A stretch of DNA of 34,652 nucleotides from Candidatus Goldiibacteriota bacterium (GTDB taxonomy: Bacteria; Oederibacteriota; PGYV01; DSYL01), in NCBI GenBank assembly GCA_018000835.1, contig JAGNJD010000030.1:1-34652 (forward strand), written 5' to 3'. Of this stretch, positions 18,618-26,827 are shown in pieces. The position numbers and the translations under genes were made by a program. Position 1 is the first letter of the stretch. Every line of letters starts with the position of its first letter. The notes beneath the pieces were generated by a model. The model was given only the letters and a program-made list of their open reading frames with translations, did not search any database and was not told the DNA's origin.

Positions 18618-19241
18618 ATGATTGTTGACATTATAAACAAGGAAAAACAAAAGACAGGAGAATTTCAGATAGACGATAAAGTGCTGGAGAACAAATTTAA
18701 AGACGATTTGATACATAACGTCATTCTGACGTATCAAAACAACATTCATACAAATTCGGCAAATACTTTAACGAGAGACGAGGTTGCCGGCGGTGGAAAA
18801 AAACCATGGAGACAAAAGCATACGGGCAGAGCTAGGCATGGCTCCATTCGTTCACCAATATGGAAAGGCGGAGGCGTTGTTTTTGGACCAAGGGCAGTCA
18901 AAAAAAGAATATCAATCAATAAAAGCGATTCAAAAAAAGCATTAAAGGTGTTGTTTGCAAAGAAATTAAAAAATAACGACGTATTAATTCTTGAAAATTT
19001 TGAAATTGCACAACCTAAAACAAAGGAAATAGCTGTGCTTATTAAAAAACTGGATTTGATTGGTAAAAAAGTTTTGATAATTACCTATAAGAAGGACGAT
19101 AAATTTTATAGAGCCGGAAGAAACATAAGAAATCTTAAAATTTTACAGTCAAAAGACGTAAATGGTTATGAATTTTTAGTAAACGATAAAATTTTGTTTT
19201 CAAAGGAATCTATTCAGGATATTTTAAGGAGAATTAACTAA
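18618..19241 (+). CDS. rplD: 50S ribosomal protein L4
   Basis: This 207-residue protein lines the peptide exit tunnel with L22; in E. coli it also autoregulates the S10 operon. GGGKKPWRQKHTGRARHGS (about 57-75) is the tunnel loop. The C-terminal domain ends SKESIQDILRRIN. AAAGGAG precedes the ATG. Its stop codon shares one base with the rplW start, suggesting translational coupling. I see no E. coli-like L4 leader upstream of rpsJ. Confidence 0.97.
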   Translation: MIVDIINKEKQKTGEFQIDDKVLENKFKDDLIHNVILTYQNNIHTNSANTLTRDEVAGGGKKPWRQKHTGRARHGSIRSPIWKGGGVVFGPRAVKKRISINKSDSKKALKVLFAKKLKNNDVLILENFEIAQPKTKEIAVLIKKLDLIGKKVLIITYKKDDKFYRAGRNIRNLKILQSKDVNGYEFLVNDKILFSKESIQDILRRIN

Positions 19242-19528
19242 TGGATACGTTTGATATCATTAAAAAACCGTTTTTAACTGAAAAATCAGGAGTTATGAAA
19301 GAGAAAGGAAATTTTTATCTGTTTGAAGTTGATAAAAATTCGTCAAAAAAAATGATAAAAAAAGCAATAGAAGAAATTTTTAAGGTCCATGTGGTAAAGA
19401 TAAATACCATAACAATGCCTGGAAAGGCAAAAAGATTCGGTAGAACTGTTTCAAAGGCGCAAAAATTCAAAAAAGCAGTTGTAAAGTTAAAAGAAGGCGA
19501 AAAAATAGAAGTGGTGGAAGGAGTATAA
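19241..19528 (+). CDS. rplW: 50S ribosomal protein L23
   Basis: This 95-residue protein at the tunnel exit docks trigger factor and SRP. It begins with DIIKKPFLTEKS and has KMIKKAIEEIFKVHVVKINT, followed by the basic KAKRFGRTVSKAQKFKKAVV segment. Length is typical. The ATG overlaps the rplD stop by one base. rplB follows after 3 bp. Confidence 0.97.
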   Translation: MDTFDIIKKPFLTEKSGVMKEKGNFYLFEVDKNSSKKMIKKAIEEIFKVHVVKINTITMPGKAKRFGRTVSKAQKFKKAVVKLKEGEKIEVVEGV

Positions 19529-19531
19529 AAT

Positions 19532-20374
19532 ATGGCTTTAAAAGAATTCAGACCAATAACTCCGGGTAGAAGATTTATGGTCGTTGATACAAAAGACGAC
19601 GTTACGAGAGAAACCCCTGAAAAATCACTTACTTATGGACTCAGAAAAAAATCGGGACGAAACGTATATGGCAGAGTAACGTCCAGATTTAGAGGAGGAG
19701 GACATAAACGTCTTTACAGGATAATTGATTTTAAAAGAGATAAATTAAACATACCTGCGGTAGTGGAGACGATTGAATACGATCCAAATAGAACGAGTAG
19801 AATAGCACTTTTAAAATACAAAGATGGAGAGAAAAGATACATTATTGCTCCTCTTGGGCTAAACGTAGGGGACGTGGTAATAAATTCCGAAGATGCAGAA
19901 ATAAAGATAGGCAACAACTTAATGCTGAAGAACATTCCCGTTGGCACGCTCGTTCATAACGTTGAAATAATACCTGGAAATGGCGGGAGTATAGCCCGTG
20001 GCGCGGGTTCGTTCGTCCAGATAATGGGAAAAGAAAAGGATTTTGTAACGGTTAAGATGCCATCCGGTGAATTACGCTTGATAAATGCAAGATGTAAAGC
20101 TACTGTTGGTCAAGTTGGGAATCTTGATAATGAAAACATAGTTATCGGCAAGGCGGGCAGGTCCAGATGGCTCGGAATAAAACCGCGAAACAGATCTATG
20201 GCGATGAACCCGGTTGATCATCCAATGGGCGGCGGTGAAGGAAAATCAAAAAGCGGAAAACATCCGCAATCGCCGACAGGCGTTAAGGCAAAAGGATTTA
20301 AAACGAGGGACAAGAAAAAATTTTCAAACAAATACATAATAAGAAGACGTAATGCAAAAGGAGGGATAGAATAA
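19532..20374 (+). CDS. rplB: 50S ribosomal protein L2
   Basis: This 280-residue protein is needed for subunit joining and peptidyl-transferase activity. It starts [14 protein letters not shown] and carries [20 protein letters not shown], and near the C-terminus [14 protein letters not shown]. The histidine equivalent to E. coli H229 is kept, while the next one is Met, a substitution also known in other phyla. A GGAAGGAG site overlaps the end of rplW. Its last base is the first base of rpsS. Confidence 0.98.
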   Translation: MALKEFRPITPGRRFMVVDTKDDVTRETPEKSLTYGLRKKSGRNVYGRVTSRFRGGGHKRLYRIIDFKRDKLNIPAVVETIEYDPNRTSRIALLKYKDGEKRYIIAPLGLNVGDVVINSEDAEIKIGNNLMLKNIPVGTLVHNVEIIPGNGGSIARGAGSFVQIMGKEKDFVTVKMPSGELRLINARCKATVGQVGNLDNENIVIGKAGRSRWLGIKPRNRSMAMNPVDHPMGGGEGKSKSGKHPQSPTGVKAKGFKTRDKKKFSNKYIIRRRNAKGGIE

Positions 20375-20658
20375 TGAGTCGGTCTTTAAAAAAAGGACCT
20401 TTTATTGACGAAAAACTTTTAAATAAAGTATTAAAAATGGCAGAAACGGGAGAAAAGAAAATAATAAAAACGTGGGCCAGGAGAAGCACGATCACTCCTG
20501 AAATGGTGGGTTTTACGTTCGCCGTTCACAATGGCAGAAAATTCATACCGGTTTACGTAACTGAAATCATGGTTGGACATAAACTGGGTGAATTTGCACC
20601 AACCAGGATTTTTAGAGGCCATGGTGAAGCAAGAAAAGAATCTGCTGAAAAGACATAA
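20374..20658 (+). CDS. rpsS: 30S ribosomal protein S19
   Basis: This 94-residue protein of the 30S head touches A-site tRNA and bridge B1a. It begins [16 protein letters not shown] and contains [14 protein letters not shown] and [19 protein letters not shown]. Length and motifs are standard. It overlaps rplB by one base, with AGGAGG inside the rplB end, so translation is probably coupled. Confidence 0.98.
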   Translation: MSRSLKKGPFIDEKLLNKVLKMAETGEKKIIKTWARRSTITPEMVGFTFAVHNGRKFIPVYVTEIMVGHKLGEFAPTRIFRGHGEARKESAEKT

Positions 20659-20675
20659 TAAAAAGGAGTTAATAA

Positions 20676-21020
20676 ATGGAAGCAAAAGCAGTTGCAAAAT
20701 ATGTAAGAGTAACGCCTAAAAAAGCGATTGTTGTAGCCGAGGCGGTAAAGAAGATGACCGTTTCCGAAGCAGTTGAAAAGCTGAAATTCATAAAAAAATC
20801 TGCGGCACCTCATGTGTTAAAAGTATTAAAATCGGCAATAGCAAATGCAACCAAAAATTTTGGCGTTGATTCGGATAAATTGAGCATAAAAACTATAAAA
20901 ATAGACCAGGGACCTACGTTGAAATATGCAAAAAGATACATCCCGAGGGCTATGGGCAGAGCATCTCAAATACATAAAAGAACCTGTCATATAACAATTG
21001 TCGTAACTGACAATAAATAA
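20676..21020 (+). CDS. rplV: 50S ribosomal protein L22
   Basis: This 114-residue protein sends a beta-hairpin into the exit tunnel, near the macrolide site. Features are AKYVRVTPKKA near the start and the hairpin region LKYAKRYIPRAMGRASQIHKR (about 89-109) with its usual A-M-G-R-A motif. AAAGGAG precedes the ATG, 17 bp after rpsS. Confidence 0.98.
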   Translation: MEAKAVAKYVRVTPKKAIVVAEAVKKMTVSEAVEKLKFIKKSAAPHVLKVLKSAIANATKNFGVDSDKLSIKTIKIDQGPTLKYAKRYIPRAMGRASQIHKRTCHITIVVTDNK

Positions 21021-21037
21021 AAAGGAGAGAAAAATAA

Positions 21038-21667
21038 ATGGGTCAGAAAGTTCATCCCGAAGGATTACGTCTCGGAATAATAAAGGATTGGAAATCAAAA
21101 TGGGTCGCAAAAAAGAATTTTAAGGATTTATTATACGAAGATTTTAAGATCCGGGATTTTATAAAAGCAAGGCTTTACAATGCAGGCATATCAAAAATTG
21201 AAATTGAACGTGCCGGTAACAAAGCAATAGTAAAAATTTATACATCAAAACCGGGAATGATAATCGGGAAAAAAGGCATTGAAGTTGAGGAAATAAGAAA
21301 AGAACTGGAAAAAATGACGGGTAAACAGATATTGATTGAACCAAAGGAAGTTCTGAAACCGGAAATAGAAGCACAGCTAATTGCTGAAAACGTTGCCCAG
21401 CAGATTGAAAAAAGGGTATCATACAGGCGCGCAATGAAAAAGGCAATTCAAACGGCAATGCTCGCAGAAGCAGGGGCACAGGGAATAAAGATATGTGTAT
21501 CAGGCAGGTTGCAGGGAGCGGAAATAGCAAGGCGGGAATGGTACGTGGAAGGCAGAGTTCCTCTGCAGACATTAAGAGCGGACATTGATTTTGGTTTTGC
21601 CGTTGCTAATACAACTTATGGTACAATAGGCGTTAAGGTATGGGTCTTTAAAGGTGAATTGATATAA
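21038..21667 (+). CDS. rpsC: 30S ribosomal protein S3
   Basis: This 209-residue mRNA-entry protein has ribosomal helicase activity with S4 and S5. It begins [18 protein letters not shown]. The KH domain has [18 protein letters not shown] (about 73-90), and the C-terminal domain contains [20 protein letters not shown]. Length is near the short form of the family. AAAGGAGAG precedes the ATG. Unusually, a 132-bp gap separates it from rplP. Confidence 0.98.
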   Translation: MGQKVHPEGLRLGIIKDWKSKWVAKKNFKDLLYEDFKIRDFIKARLYNAGISKIEIERAGNKAIVKIYTSKPGMIIGKKGIEVEEIRKELEKMTGKQILIEPKEVLKPEIEAQLIAENVAQQIEKRVSYRRAMKKAIQTAMLAEAGAQGIKICVSGRLQGAEIARREWYVEGRVPLQTLRADIDFGFAVANTTYGTIGVKVWVFKGELI

Positions 21668-21752
21668 ATGAAAGATTTTTTTAATAACGTAAGACATGAA
21701 TAAAATGAAAAATAATATTATAATTAAGACTTTATTAAGAATTGAAGTTGAA

Positions 21753-21771
21753 CATGAATTTATAATTCATG
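21753..21771 (+). promoter_or_regulatory. Palindrome with an embedded -10-like box in the rpsC-rplP gap
   Basis: CATGAATT (21753-21760) and AATTCATG (21764-21771) form perfect 8-bp arms with a 3-nt centre. TATAAT (21761-21766) lies inside, but no convincing -35 is placed 16-18 bp before it. The 132-bp gap also holds an 11-codon ORF from the ATG at 21668. It could be an mRNA hairpin, an operator or an internal promoter. Confidence 0.35.
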
Positions 21772-21799
21772 GCTTTTGACTATTGGAGGATAAAAGTTT

Positions 21800-22213
21800 A
21801 TGTTAATGCCAGCAAGAGTTAAATTTAGAAAACAGCAGAGAGGAAGAATGAAAGGCGTTGCAACAAGTGCAAACAGGGTTAATTTTGGAGAATATGGATT
21901 AAAGGCACTTGAACCGGCATGGATTTCGGCAAGGCAGATAGAAGCAGTTCGTATAGGCATAAACAGGCACCTGAAAAAAGGTGGAAAAATGTGGATAAGG
22001 ATTTTCCCTGACAAACCGGTGACGAAGAAACCGGCAGAAACAAGAATGGGGAAAGGTAAGGGTATGCCTGAATCCTGGGTTGCCGTAGTCAAACCCGGCA
22101 GAATAATGTTTGAACTGGAAGGCGTAACAAAAGACGTTGCAATTTCTGCATTCAGGACAGCGGAAGCAAAACTGCCGATAAAAACAAAATTTGTGGAAAG
22201 ACATCAATTTTAA
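21800..22213 (+). CDS. rplP: 50S ribosomal protein L16
   Basis: This 137-residue protein positions A-site tRNA near the peptidyl-transferase centre. It begins [19 protein letters not shown] and contains [20 protein letters not shown] and the [18 protein letters not shown] segment. Length is standard. TTGGAGG lies upstream of the ATG. It follows the atypical 132-bp spacer and is followed closely by rpmC. Confidence 0.98.
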   Translation: MLMPARVKFRKQQRGRMKGVATSANRVNFGEYGLKALEPAWISARQIEAVRIGINRHLKKGGKMWIRIFPDKPVTKKPAETRMGKGKGMPESWVAVVKPGRIMFELEGVTKDVAISAFRTAEAKLPIKTKFVERHQF

Positions 22214-22226
22214 ATGGAGACAAACG

Positions 22227-22433
22227 ATGAAATCGAATGAAATAAGGGATTTAACAATACCTGAGATTGAAAGAAAAATAAAAGAAAACAGAGAAATGCT
22301 TTTTAATCTTAATTTAAAATTATCAACCAGACAGATAGAAAATACTTCTCAGATAAGATTGATAAAACGAGACATTGCCAGATTGTTGACGATTTTGAAA
22401 GAGAAAAAAATCAAGGAGGCAGTCAAAGGATGA
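22227..22433 (+). CDS. rpmC: 50S ribosomal protein L29
   Basis: This 68-residue two-helix protein near the tunnel exit begins MKSNEIRDLTIPEIERKI and has the family pattern LFNLNLKLSTRQIENTSQI followed by RDIARLLTILKEK. The ATG at 22227 is preferred over an in-frame ATG 36 bp upstream because GGAG at 22216-22219 is well spaced and the family N-terminus fits. Its stop overlaps the rpsQ start (ATGA). Confidence 0.96.
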   Translation: MKSNEIRDLTIPEIERKIKENREMLFNLNLKLSTRQIENTSQIRLIKRDIARLLTILKEKKIKEAVKG

Positions 22434-22747
22434 GCGAAGACAACAGAAAGACGTTATTGGGCAGGGTCATAAGCGATAAAATGAACAAAACTGTAAAAGT
22501 CGTCATAACAAGAAGGGTAAAACATCCCCTTGTAGAAAAATACATTAATAAAACGACAAGAATTCTGGCTCATAACGAAGGTAACAAAGCAAAAACGGGA
22601 GACATTGTTAAGATAAAAGAAGTAAGACCATTAAGTAAAAGAAAAAAATGGCTTGTTGTGGAAGTTGTAAAAAAAGCACAGGAGCAGATACAGACAATTT
22701 TAGATAACGGGAGTGAAGTTCATGATACAGACTCAAACAAAACTTGA
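22430..22747 (+). CDS. rpsQ: 30S ribosomal protein S17
   Basis: This 105-residue OB-fold protein binds 16S rRNA early in assembly. Typical segments are [18 protein letters not shown] and [27 protein letters not shown]. The family usually ends at about 80-90 residues; here an extra polar tail of about 20 residues (ending DTDSNKT) runs into the start of rplN, overlapping it by 26 bp. It overlaps rpmC by 4 bp and uses an AAGGAGG site inside that gene. Confidence 0.96.
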   Translation: MSEDNRKTLLGRVISDKMNKTVKVVITRRVKHPLVEKYINKTTRILAHNEGNKAKTGDIVKIKEVRPLSKRKKWLVVEVVKKAQEQIQTILDNGSEVHDTDSNKT

Positions 22748-23090
22748 AGTAGCAGACAATTCAGGCGCAAAAGAAATAATGGTAATTAAAATACTTGGTG
22801 GGACAAGAGCAAGGTATGCGACGATAGGGGACGTTTTTGTTGCATCGGTAAAAGAAGCAATACCGGGAGCTGCCATAAAGAAAAAAGACGTGGTCCGTGC
22901 AGTACTTGTCCGTTCAAAAAAAGAAATAAGGCGAAGAGACGGCTCTTACGTAAGATTTGATACGAATGCAGCAGTTATCGTTGATGACGAAATGAATCCC
23001 AAAGGCACGAGAATATTTGGACCGGTTGCGAGAGAACTGCGTGAAAAAAATTTTTTAAAGATTATTTCTCTTGCACCAGAAGTAGTTTAG
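22722..23090 (+). CDS. rplN: 50S ribosomal protein L14
   Basis: This 122-residue protein is at the subunit interface, beside L19 and the factor-binding site. [20 protein letters not shown] is the classic N-terminus and fixes the ATG at 22722. A GTG three codons upstream is in frame but sits on the GGGAG (22709-22713), so it is less likely. The protein ends [16 protein letters not shown]. It overlaps the rpsQ tail by 26 bp. Confidence 0.97.
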   Translation: MIQTQTKLEVADNSGAKEIMVIKILGGTRARYATIGDVFVASVKEAIPGAAIKKKDVVRAVLVRSKKEIRRRDGSYVRFDTNAAVIVDDEMNPKGTRIFGPVARELREKNFLKIISLAPEVV

Positions 23091-23100
23091 GAGGATTTGG

Positions 23101-23415
23101 ATGAAAATAAAGAAAAACGACATAATAACCATAATAAGCGGAAAAGACAAAGGCAAAAACGGCAAAGTTTTAAAAGTATTTCCAGAACAGCAAACCCTGA
23201 TAGCAGAGAAGATAAATTTTATTAAGAGGCATACTAAACCTACAAAAAAAGTGCAGCAAGGCGGTATAATACAAAAAGAAGCGCCAATACACGTATCAAA
23301 AGTAATGCTGATATGCAATAAATGCGGTAAAAGAACGAAAGTAAAAATTGAAAGAAATGCAGGCAAATCAGTCAGAATTTGCAAGAAATGCAAAGAAATG
23401 ATTGACGTGAAATAA
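23101..23415 (+). CDS. rplX: 50S ribosomal protein L24, Cys4 type
   Basis: This 104-residue assembly initiator has an N-terminal KOW domain ([20 protein letters not shown]). The C-terminal half contains two Cys pairs, C72/C75 and C94/C97, a zinc-ribbon arrangement found in many but not all bacterial L24 proteins. TAGGAGG precedes the ATG, 10 bp after rplN. Length is standard. Confidence 0.97.
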   Translation: MKIKKNDIITIISGKDKGKNGKVLKVFPEQQTLIAEKINFIKRHTKPTKKVQQGGIIQKEAPIHVSKVMLICNKCGKRTKVKIERNAGKSVRICKKCKEMIDVK

Positions 23416-23435
23416 AAATAAGCGGAGGAAAATTA

Positions 23436-23978
23436 ATGGCACGACTAAAAGAAGCATACAAAACAAACATAATAAATAAACTGATGAAGGAATTTAATTA
23501 TAAAAACGTAAATCAGGTGCCTAAATTAATTAAAATTGTTATTAATATGGGCGTTGGAGAAGCAACGCAAAACATTAAAGTCCTTGACCAGGCAGTTGAA
23601 GATATGGCATCCATAACGGGACAGAAGCCGGTAATAACAAGATCAAAAAAATCAATATCAAATTTTAAGTTAAGAGGAAACGTCCCGATTGGCTGTAAAG
23701 TTACATTGCGAGGAGACAGGATGTATGAATTCCTGGACAGATTGATATCAATAGCACTGCCAAGAGTCAGGGATTTTAACGGCGTTTCAAGGGATGCTTT
23801 TGACGGCAGAGGCAATTATACGCTTGGCATAAAGGAGCACATTATTTTTCCGGAAGTAAAATACGATAAAGTAATACAGATGCTTGGAATGGACATAAGT
23901 TTCATTACTTCTGCAAAAACGAACAAAGAAGCAATGGGATTACTCGAAAGTTTTGGAATGCCATTCAAGAAAAAGTAA
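23436..23978 (+). CDS. rplE: 50S ribosomal protein L5
   Basis: This 180-residue protein binds 5S rRNA and forms a bridge to the 30S head. It has [16 protein letters not shown], the [17 protein letters not shown] segment and [18 protein letters not shown]. It ends [17 protein letters not shown] site precedes the ATG. An 88-bp gap follows before rpsN, larger than neighbouring gaps, and I see no clear element in it. Confidence 0.98.
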   Translation: MARLKEAYKTNIINKLMKEFNYKNVNQVPKLIKIVINMGVGEATQNIKVLDQAVEDMASITGQKPVITRSKKSISNFKLRGNVPIGCKVTLRGDRMYEFLDRLISIALPRVRDFNGVSRDAFDGRGNYTLGIKEHIIFPEVKYDKVIQMLGMDISFITSAKTNKEAMGLLESFGMPFKKK

Positions 23979-24066
23979 TTTTTTAAGACATGTTTTATTT
24001 AAAATAAAAAACAGAAATTATAAAATAAGCAAAAACTTTTTAGTAAAAGAACGTGTGGAGGTAAAA

Positions 24067-24252
24067 GTGACAAGAACCTGTTTGATGAATAAAGCGAAAA
24101 GGAAACCAAAGTTTAAAGTAAGACAAAAAAACAGATGCGCAATATGCGGCAGGCCACATGCTTATATGAGAACTTTTGGAATTTGCAGAATTTGCTTCAG
24201 AAAACTTGCATACAAAGGTGAAATACCTGGCGTAAGAAAATCAAGCTGGTAA
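24067..24252 (+). CDS. rpsN: 30S ribosomal protein S14, zinc (type Z)
   Basis: This 61-residue short zinc form of S14 acts in the 30S head. C24, C27, C40 and C43 make the zinc site (CAICG and CRICF), and it ends GVRKSSW. GTG at 24067 is chosen because GGAGG (24057-24061) lies 5 nt upstream and this gives the exact family length; upstream in-frame codons fall in the spacer and in rplE. The N-terminus [18 protein letters not shown] aligns with the family. Confidence 0.96.
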   Translation: MTRTCLMNKAKRKPKFKVRQKNRCAICGRPHAYMRTFGICRICFRKLAYKGEIPGVRKSSW

Positions 24253-24270
24253 TTTAATCAAGGAGGAAAC

Positions 24271-24660
24271 ATGGATCCTATTTCAGACATGCTTACAAGG
24301 ATAAAAAATGGAAACATGAGATATAAAGATTTTATAGACGTGCCATCGTCCAGAATAAAGCAAAGCATAGTTAAATTATTAAAAGAAGAGGGGTTTATTA
24401 AAGGTTATAGGTATGTTGAAGACAATAAGCAGGGTATCATAAGGATTTACCTGAAATATGGTCAGGAAAAAGAAAAAGCAATAAACGGAATAAAACGCAT
24501 AAGTAAACCATCAAGAAGAATTTATTCACATGCACAGAAGATACCAAGATTTAAGAATAAAGTAGGAATGGTTGTCGTAAGCACGCCGCAGGGAATAATG
24601 ACGGGAGAAAAGGCAAGAGAATTAAATCTCGGTGGCGAAATAATTTTTCAGATATGGTGA
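24271..24660 (+). CDS. rpsH: 30S ribosomal protein S8
   Basis: This 129-residue protein organises the central domain of 16S rRNA; in E. coli it represses the spc operon by binding near rplE. It begins MDPISDMLTRIKNGNM and contains RISKPSRRIYS and the C-terminal GVVVVSTPQGIMT-like segment (here GMVVVSTPQGIMTGEKARE). AAGGAGG precedes the ATG. Length is typical. Confidence 0.98.
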   Translation: MDPISDMLTRIKNGNMRYKDFIDVPSSRIKQSIVKLLKEEGFIKGYRYVEDNKQGIIRIYLKYGQEKEKAINGIKRISKPSRRIYSHAQKIPRFKNKVGMVVVSTPQGIMTGEKARELNLGGEIIFQIW

Positions 24661-24676
24661 AAAGGAGAAAAATAAC

Positions 24677-25267
24677 ATGTCCCGTATAGGCAGATTACCG
24701 ATAAAAATACCGGATGGAGTAAAAGTAAACGTAGAAGCAGACAAAATAAAAATAGAAGGTCCCAAAGGAAAGGCAGAGCACGTTTTAAACAAGGATTTTA
24801 CGTATAAAATAGAAAATAACGAAATAAAAATTGCGATGAAGGAAAGCGTAGAAATAACCAAACAGTTAAAAATGATGTATGGAATGGAGAGGTCAATACT
24901 CAATGGTAAAATAATGGGAGTTGCGGAAGAATATACTAAAGTCCTTTTATTAAAGGGCATAGGATATAAGGCACAGTTGCAGGGCCAGGTTCTGAGTTTT
25001 ACGGTGGGATTTACCCATCCAGTGATTTATAGACTACCTGATAACGTTCACGCAACCATTGACGATAAGACCAAAACGATTAAAATAGTATTAAAGAGTT
25101 GTGATAAAAATAGTGTGGGTAAGGTGGCTGCCGAAATAAGAAAAATCAGGCCACCGGAGCCATATCAGGGTAAAGGTATCATGTATGAAAATGAAAGGAT
25201 AAGAAGAAAAGTCGGAAAGGCAGCTGCAACAGGCGCGGCTGGAGCAGTTTCTAGTGCGGCAAAATAA
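24677..25267 (+). CDS. rplF: 50S ribosomal protein L6
   Basis: This 196-residue protein lies near the sarcin-ricin loop. It begins MSRIGRLPIKIPDGVKV and has two related L6 folds, with GIGYKAQLQGQVLSFTVGF in the second and the conserved RPPEPYQGKGI motif near residue 160. The family is usually about 177-185 long; the extra length is an Ala/Gly-rich C-terminal tail (ATGAAGAVSSAAK). AAAGGAG precedes the ATG. Confidence 0.97.
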   Translation: MSRIGRLPIKIPDGVKVNVEADKIKIEGPKGKAEHVLNKDFTYKIENNEIKIAMKESVEITKQLKMMYGMERSILNGKIMGVAEEYTKVLLLKGIGYKAQLQGQVLSFTVGFTHPVIYRLPDNVHATIDDKTKTIKIVLKSCDKNSVGKVAAEIRKIRPPEPYQGKGIMYENERIRRKVGKAAATGAAGAVSSAAK

Positions 25268-25299
25268 ATATTTTCATTTATGCAGGAGGAAATAATTAA

Positions 25300-25674
25300 A
25301 TGAAATACGGCAAAAAGACCAATAAAAAGACGTTTATGAAACATATAAGGCACCAAAGGGGACGTGAAAAAGTTTATGGAACGCAGCAAAAACCCAGGTT
25401 AAGTATTTTTAAGGGTAGTAGAATTCTTTTTGCACAGGTAATAGACGATACGTCGTCAAAAACGCTGGTTGGCGTTGCAACCAATTCAAAGGATTTAAAA
25501 GGACTGGTAAAATGTGCAAACGTTGACAGTGCAAAAAAACTCGGTAAAATAATAGCTGAAAAATGCAGAGAAAAAGGAATAAATGAAGTTGTGTTTGACA
25601 GAGGCGGCAATAAATATCACGGCGTTATTAAATCATTCGCTGATAGTGTAAGAGAAAACGGAATAAAGATATAA
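25300..25674 (+). CDS. rplR: 50S ribosomal protein L18
   Basis: This 124-residue 5S rRNA-binding protein has the basic N-terminus (HIRHQRGREKVYGTQQKPRL), the family motif SRILFAQVIDDTSSKTLV and a C-terminal FDRGGNKYHGVIKSFAD segment. CAGGAGG precedes the ATG, 32 bp after rplF. Length is standard. Confidence 0.97.
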   Translation: MKYGKKTNKKTFMKHIRHQRGREKVYGTQQKPRLSIFKGSRILFAQVIDDTSSKTLVGVATNSKDLKGLVKCANVDSAKKLGKIIAEKCREKGINEVVFDRGGNKYHGVIKSFADSVRENGIKI

Positions 25675-25695
25675 TTTAAAGGTCAGGAGGATAAT

Positions 25696-26190
25696 TTGAA
25701 ACAAAGAATTGATTGGACAAAACTTGCTGATTTAAAAGAAACGATAGTCAGCATAAACAGGGTTGCAAAAGTCGTAAAAGGTGGTAAAAGATTTAAATTT
25801 AGTGCGCTGGCAATTGTTGGTGACGGACATGGCTGCGTAGGATATGGACTTGGTAAGGCAAGAGAAGTACCGGAAGCAATCAGAAAAGCTGTAAATCAGG
25901 CCAAAAAAAACATAATAAAAATACCTTTAAAAAATACTACGATTCCCTATGAGGTTATTGGAACCTATGGCGCTGCAAGGGTGATGCTTAAACCTGCATC
26001 AACCGGAACCGGAGTCATTGCCAGCGGCGCCGTAAGAGCAATAGTTGAATCAGCAGGGATACACGATATTTTAACGAAAATTTTAAGCAGAACGACGAAT
26101 CCGTTTAACGTTGTTTATGCCACTTTTAATGCTCTGGAACAACTGGAAGAACCGGAAAAAATTCTCGAATTCAGGAAGGGTGTTAAATAA
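25696..26190 (+). CDS. rpsE: 30S ribosomal protein S5
   Basis: This 164-residue protein at the mRNA entry tunnel affects decoding accuracy. Features are [21 protein letters not shown], the [17 protein letters not shown] segment and [18 protein letters not shown]. The start is TTG at 25696 with CAGGAGG about 9 nt upstream; no ATG fits. The spectinomycin-loop region (VVKGGKRF) is unaltered. Confidence 0.97.
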   Translation: MKQRIDWTKLADLKETIVSINRVAKVVKGGKRFKFSALAIVGDGHGCVGYGLGKAREVPEAIRKAVNQAKKNIIKIPLKNTTIPYEVIGTYGAARVMLKPASTGTGVIASGAVRAIVESAGIHDILTKILSRTTNPFNVVYATFNALEQLEEPEKILEFRKGVK

Positions 26191-26191
26191 T

Positions 26192-26374
26192 ATGTCAAAA
26201 ATAAAGGTAAAATTAATAAAGAGCATGGCAGGACAAATTAGCAAAAATAAAAAAATAGTAAAAGCACTTGGACTGAAAAAGATCGGTGATGAAAAGACGT
26301 TTGAAAAAAACGACGCAATAATGGGTATGATAAAAAAGGTTTCTTATATGCTTGAAGTCAACGAAATGAACTAA
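26192..26374 (+). CDS. rpmD: 50S ribosomal protein L30
   Basis: This 60-residue ferredoxin-like-fold protein has KVKLIKSMAGQISKNKKIVKA followed by LGLKKIG, the usual L30 core, and a C-terminal GMIKKVSYMLEV. The ATG at 26192 lies 1 bp after the rpsE stop; GGAAGGG inside rpsE can serve as ribosome binding site. An upstream in-frame ATG lies within rpsE and would add non-family sequence. Confidence 0.95.
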   Translation: MSKIKVKLIKSMAGQISKNKKIVKALGLKKIGDEKTFEKNDAIMGMIKKVSYMLEVNEMN

Positions 26375-26386
26375 TGGAGGAATTCA

Positions 26387-26827
26387 ATGTTTGAAGATTT
26401 AAAGATAAACGGGAAAAAAAGAAAAAAACGAGTAAGACTTGGTAGAGGACGCGGGAGTGGCTTAGGAAAGACGGCAGGCCGTGGTAATAAAGGACAAAAA
26501 TCAAGAAGCGGAGCAGGAAAACCACCATGGTTTGAAGGCGGACAGCAAATTTACGTGAGACGGGTTCCCAAAACGGGTTTTAAAAATCTGTTTAAAGAAG
26601 ACGTCCAGATAATTAACGTTGGTTTTTTAAACGAAAAATTTAACGATGGTTCCATAATAGATAAAAACGTTTTATACGAAAAAGGTTACATAAAAGACGC
26701 GAAAAAGAAGGTAAAAATTCTTGGCGATGGAAATTTATCAAAATCATTAACCATAAAGGCAGAAAAATTTTCCAAAAATGCAATTAATAAAATACAACAA
26801 TCGGGTGGAAAGGCAGAAGTGATATAA
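26387..26827 (+). CDS. rplO: 50S ribosomal protein L15
   Basis: This 146-residue late-assembly protein has the Gly/Arg-rich N-terminal extension RLGRGRGSGLGKTAGRGNKG (about 17-36), then GGQQIYVRRVPKTGF, and a C-terminal KFSKNAINKIQQSGGKAEVI. TGGAGG precedes the ATG. Its stop shares one base with the secY start, as in many bacteria, so translation is likely coupled. Confidence 0.98.
   Translation: MFEDLKINGKKRKKRVRLGRGRGSGLGKTAGRGNKGQKSRSGAGKPPWFEGGQQIYVRRVPKTGFKNLFKEDVQIINVGFLNEKFNDGSIIDKNVLYEKGYIKDAKKKVKILGDGNLSKSLTIKAEKFSKNAINKIQQSGGKAEVI

Noticed and set aside
22713..22721. GTG start for rplN three codons before the ATG
   Set aside because: It falls on the GGGAG ribosome binding site; MIQTQT from the ATG is the universal L14 start.
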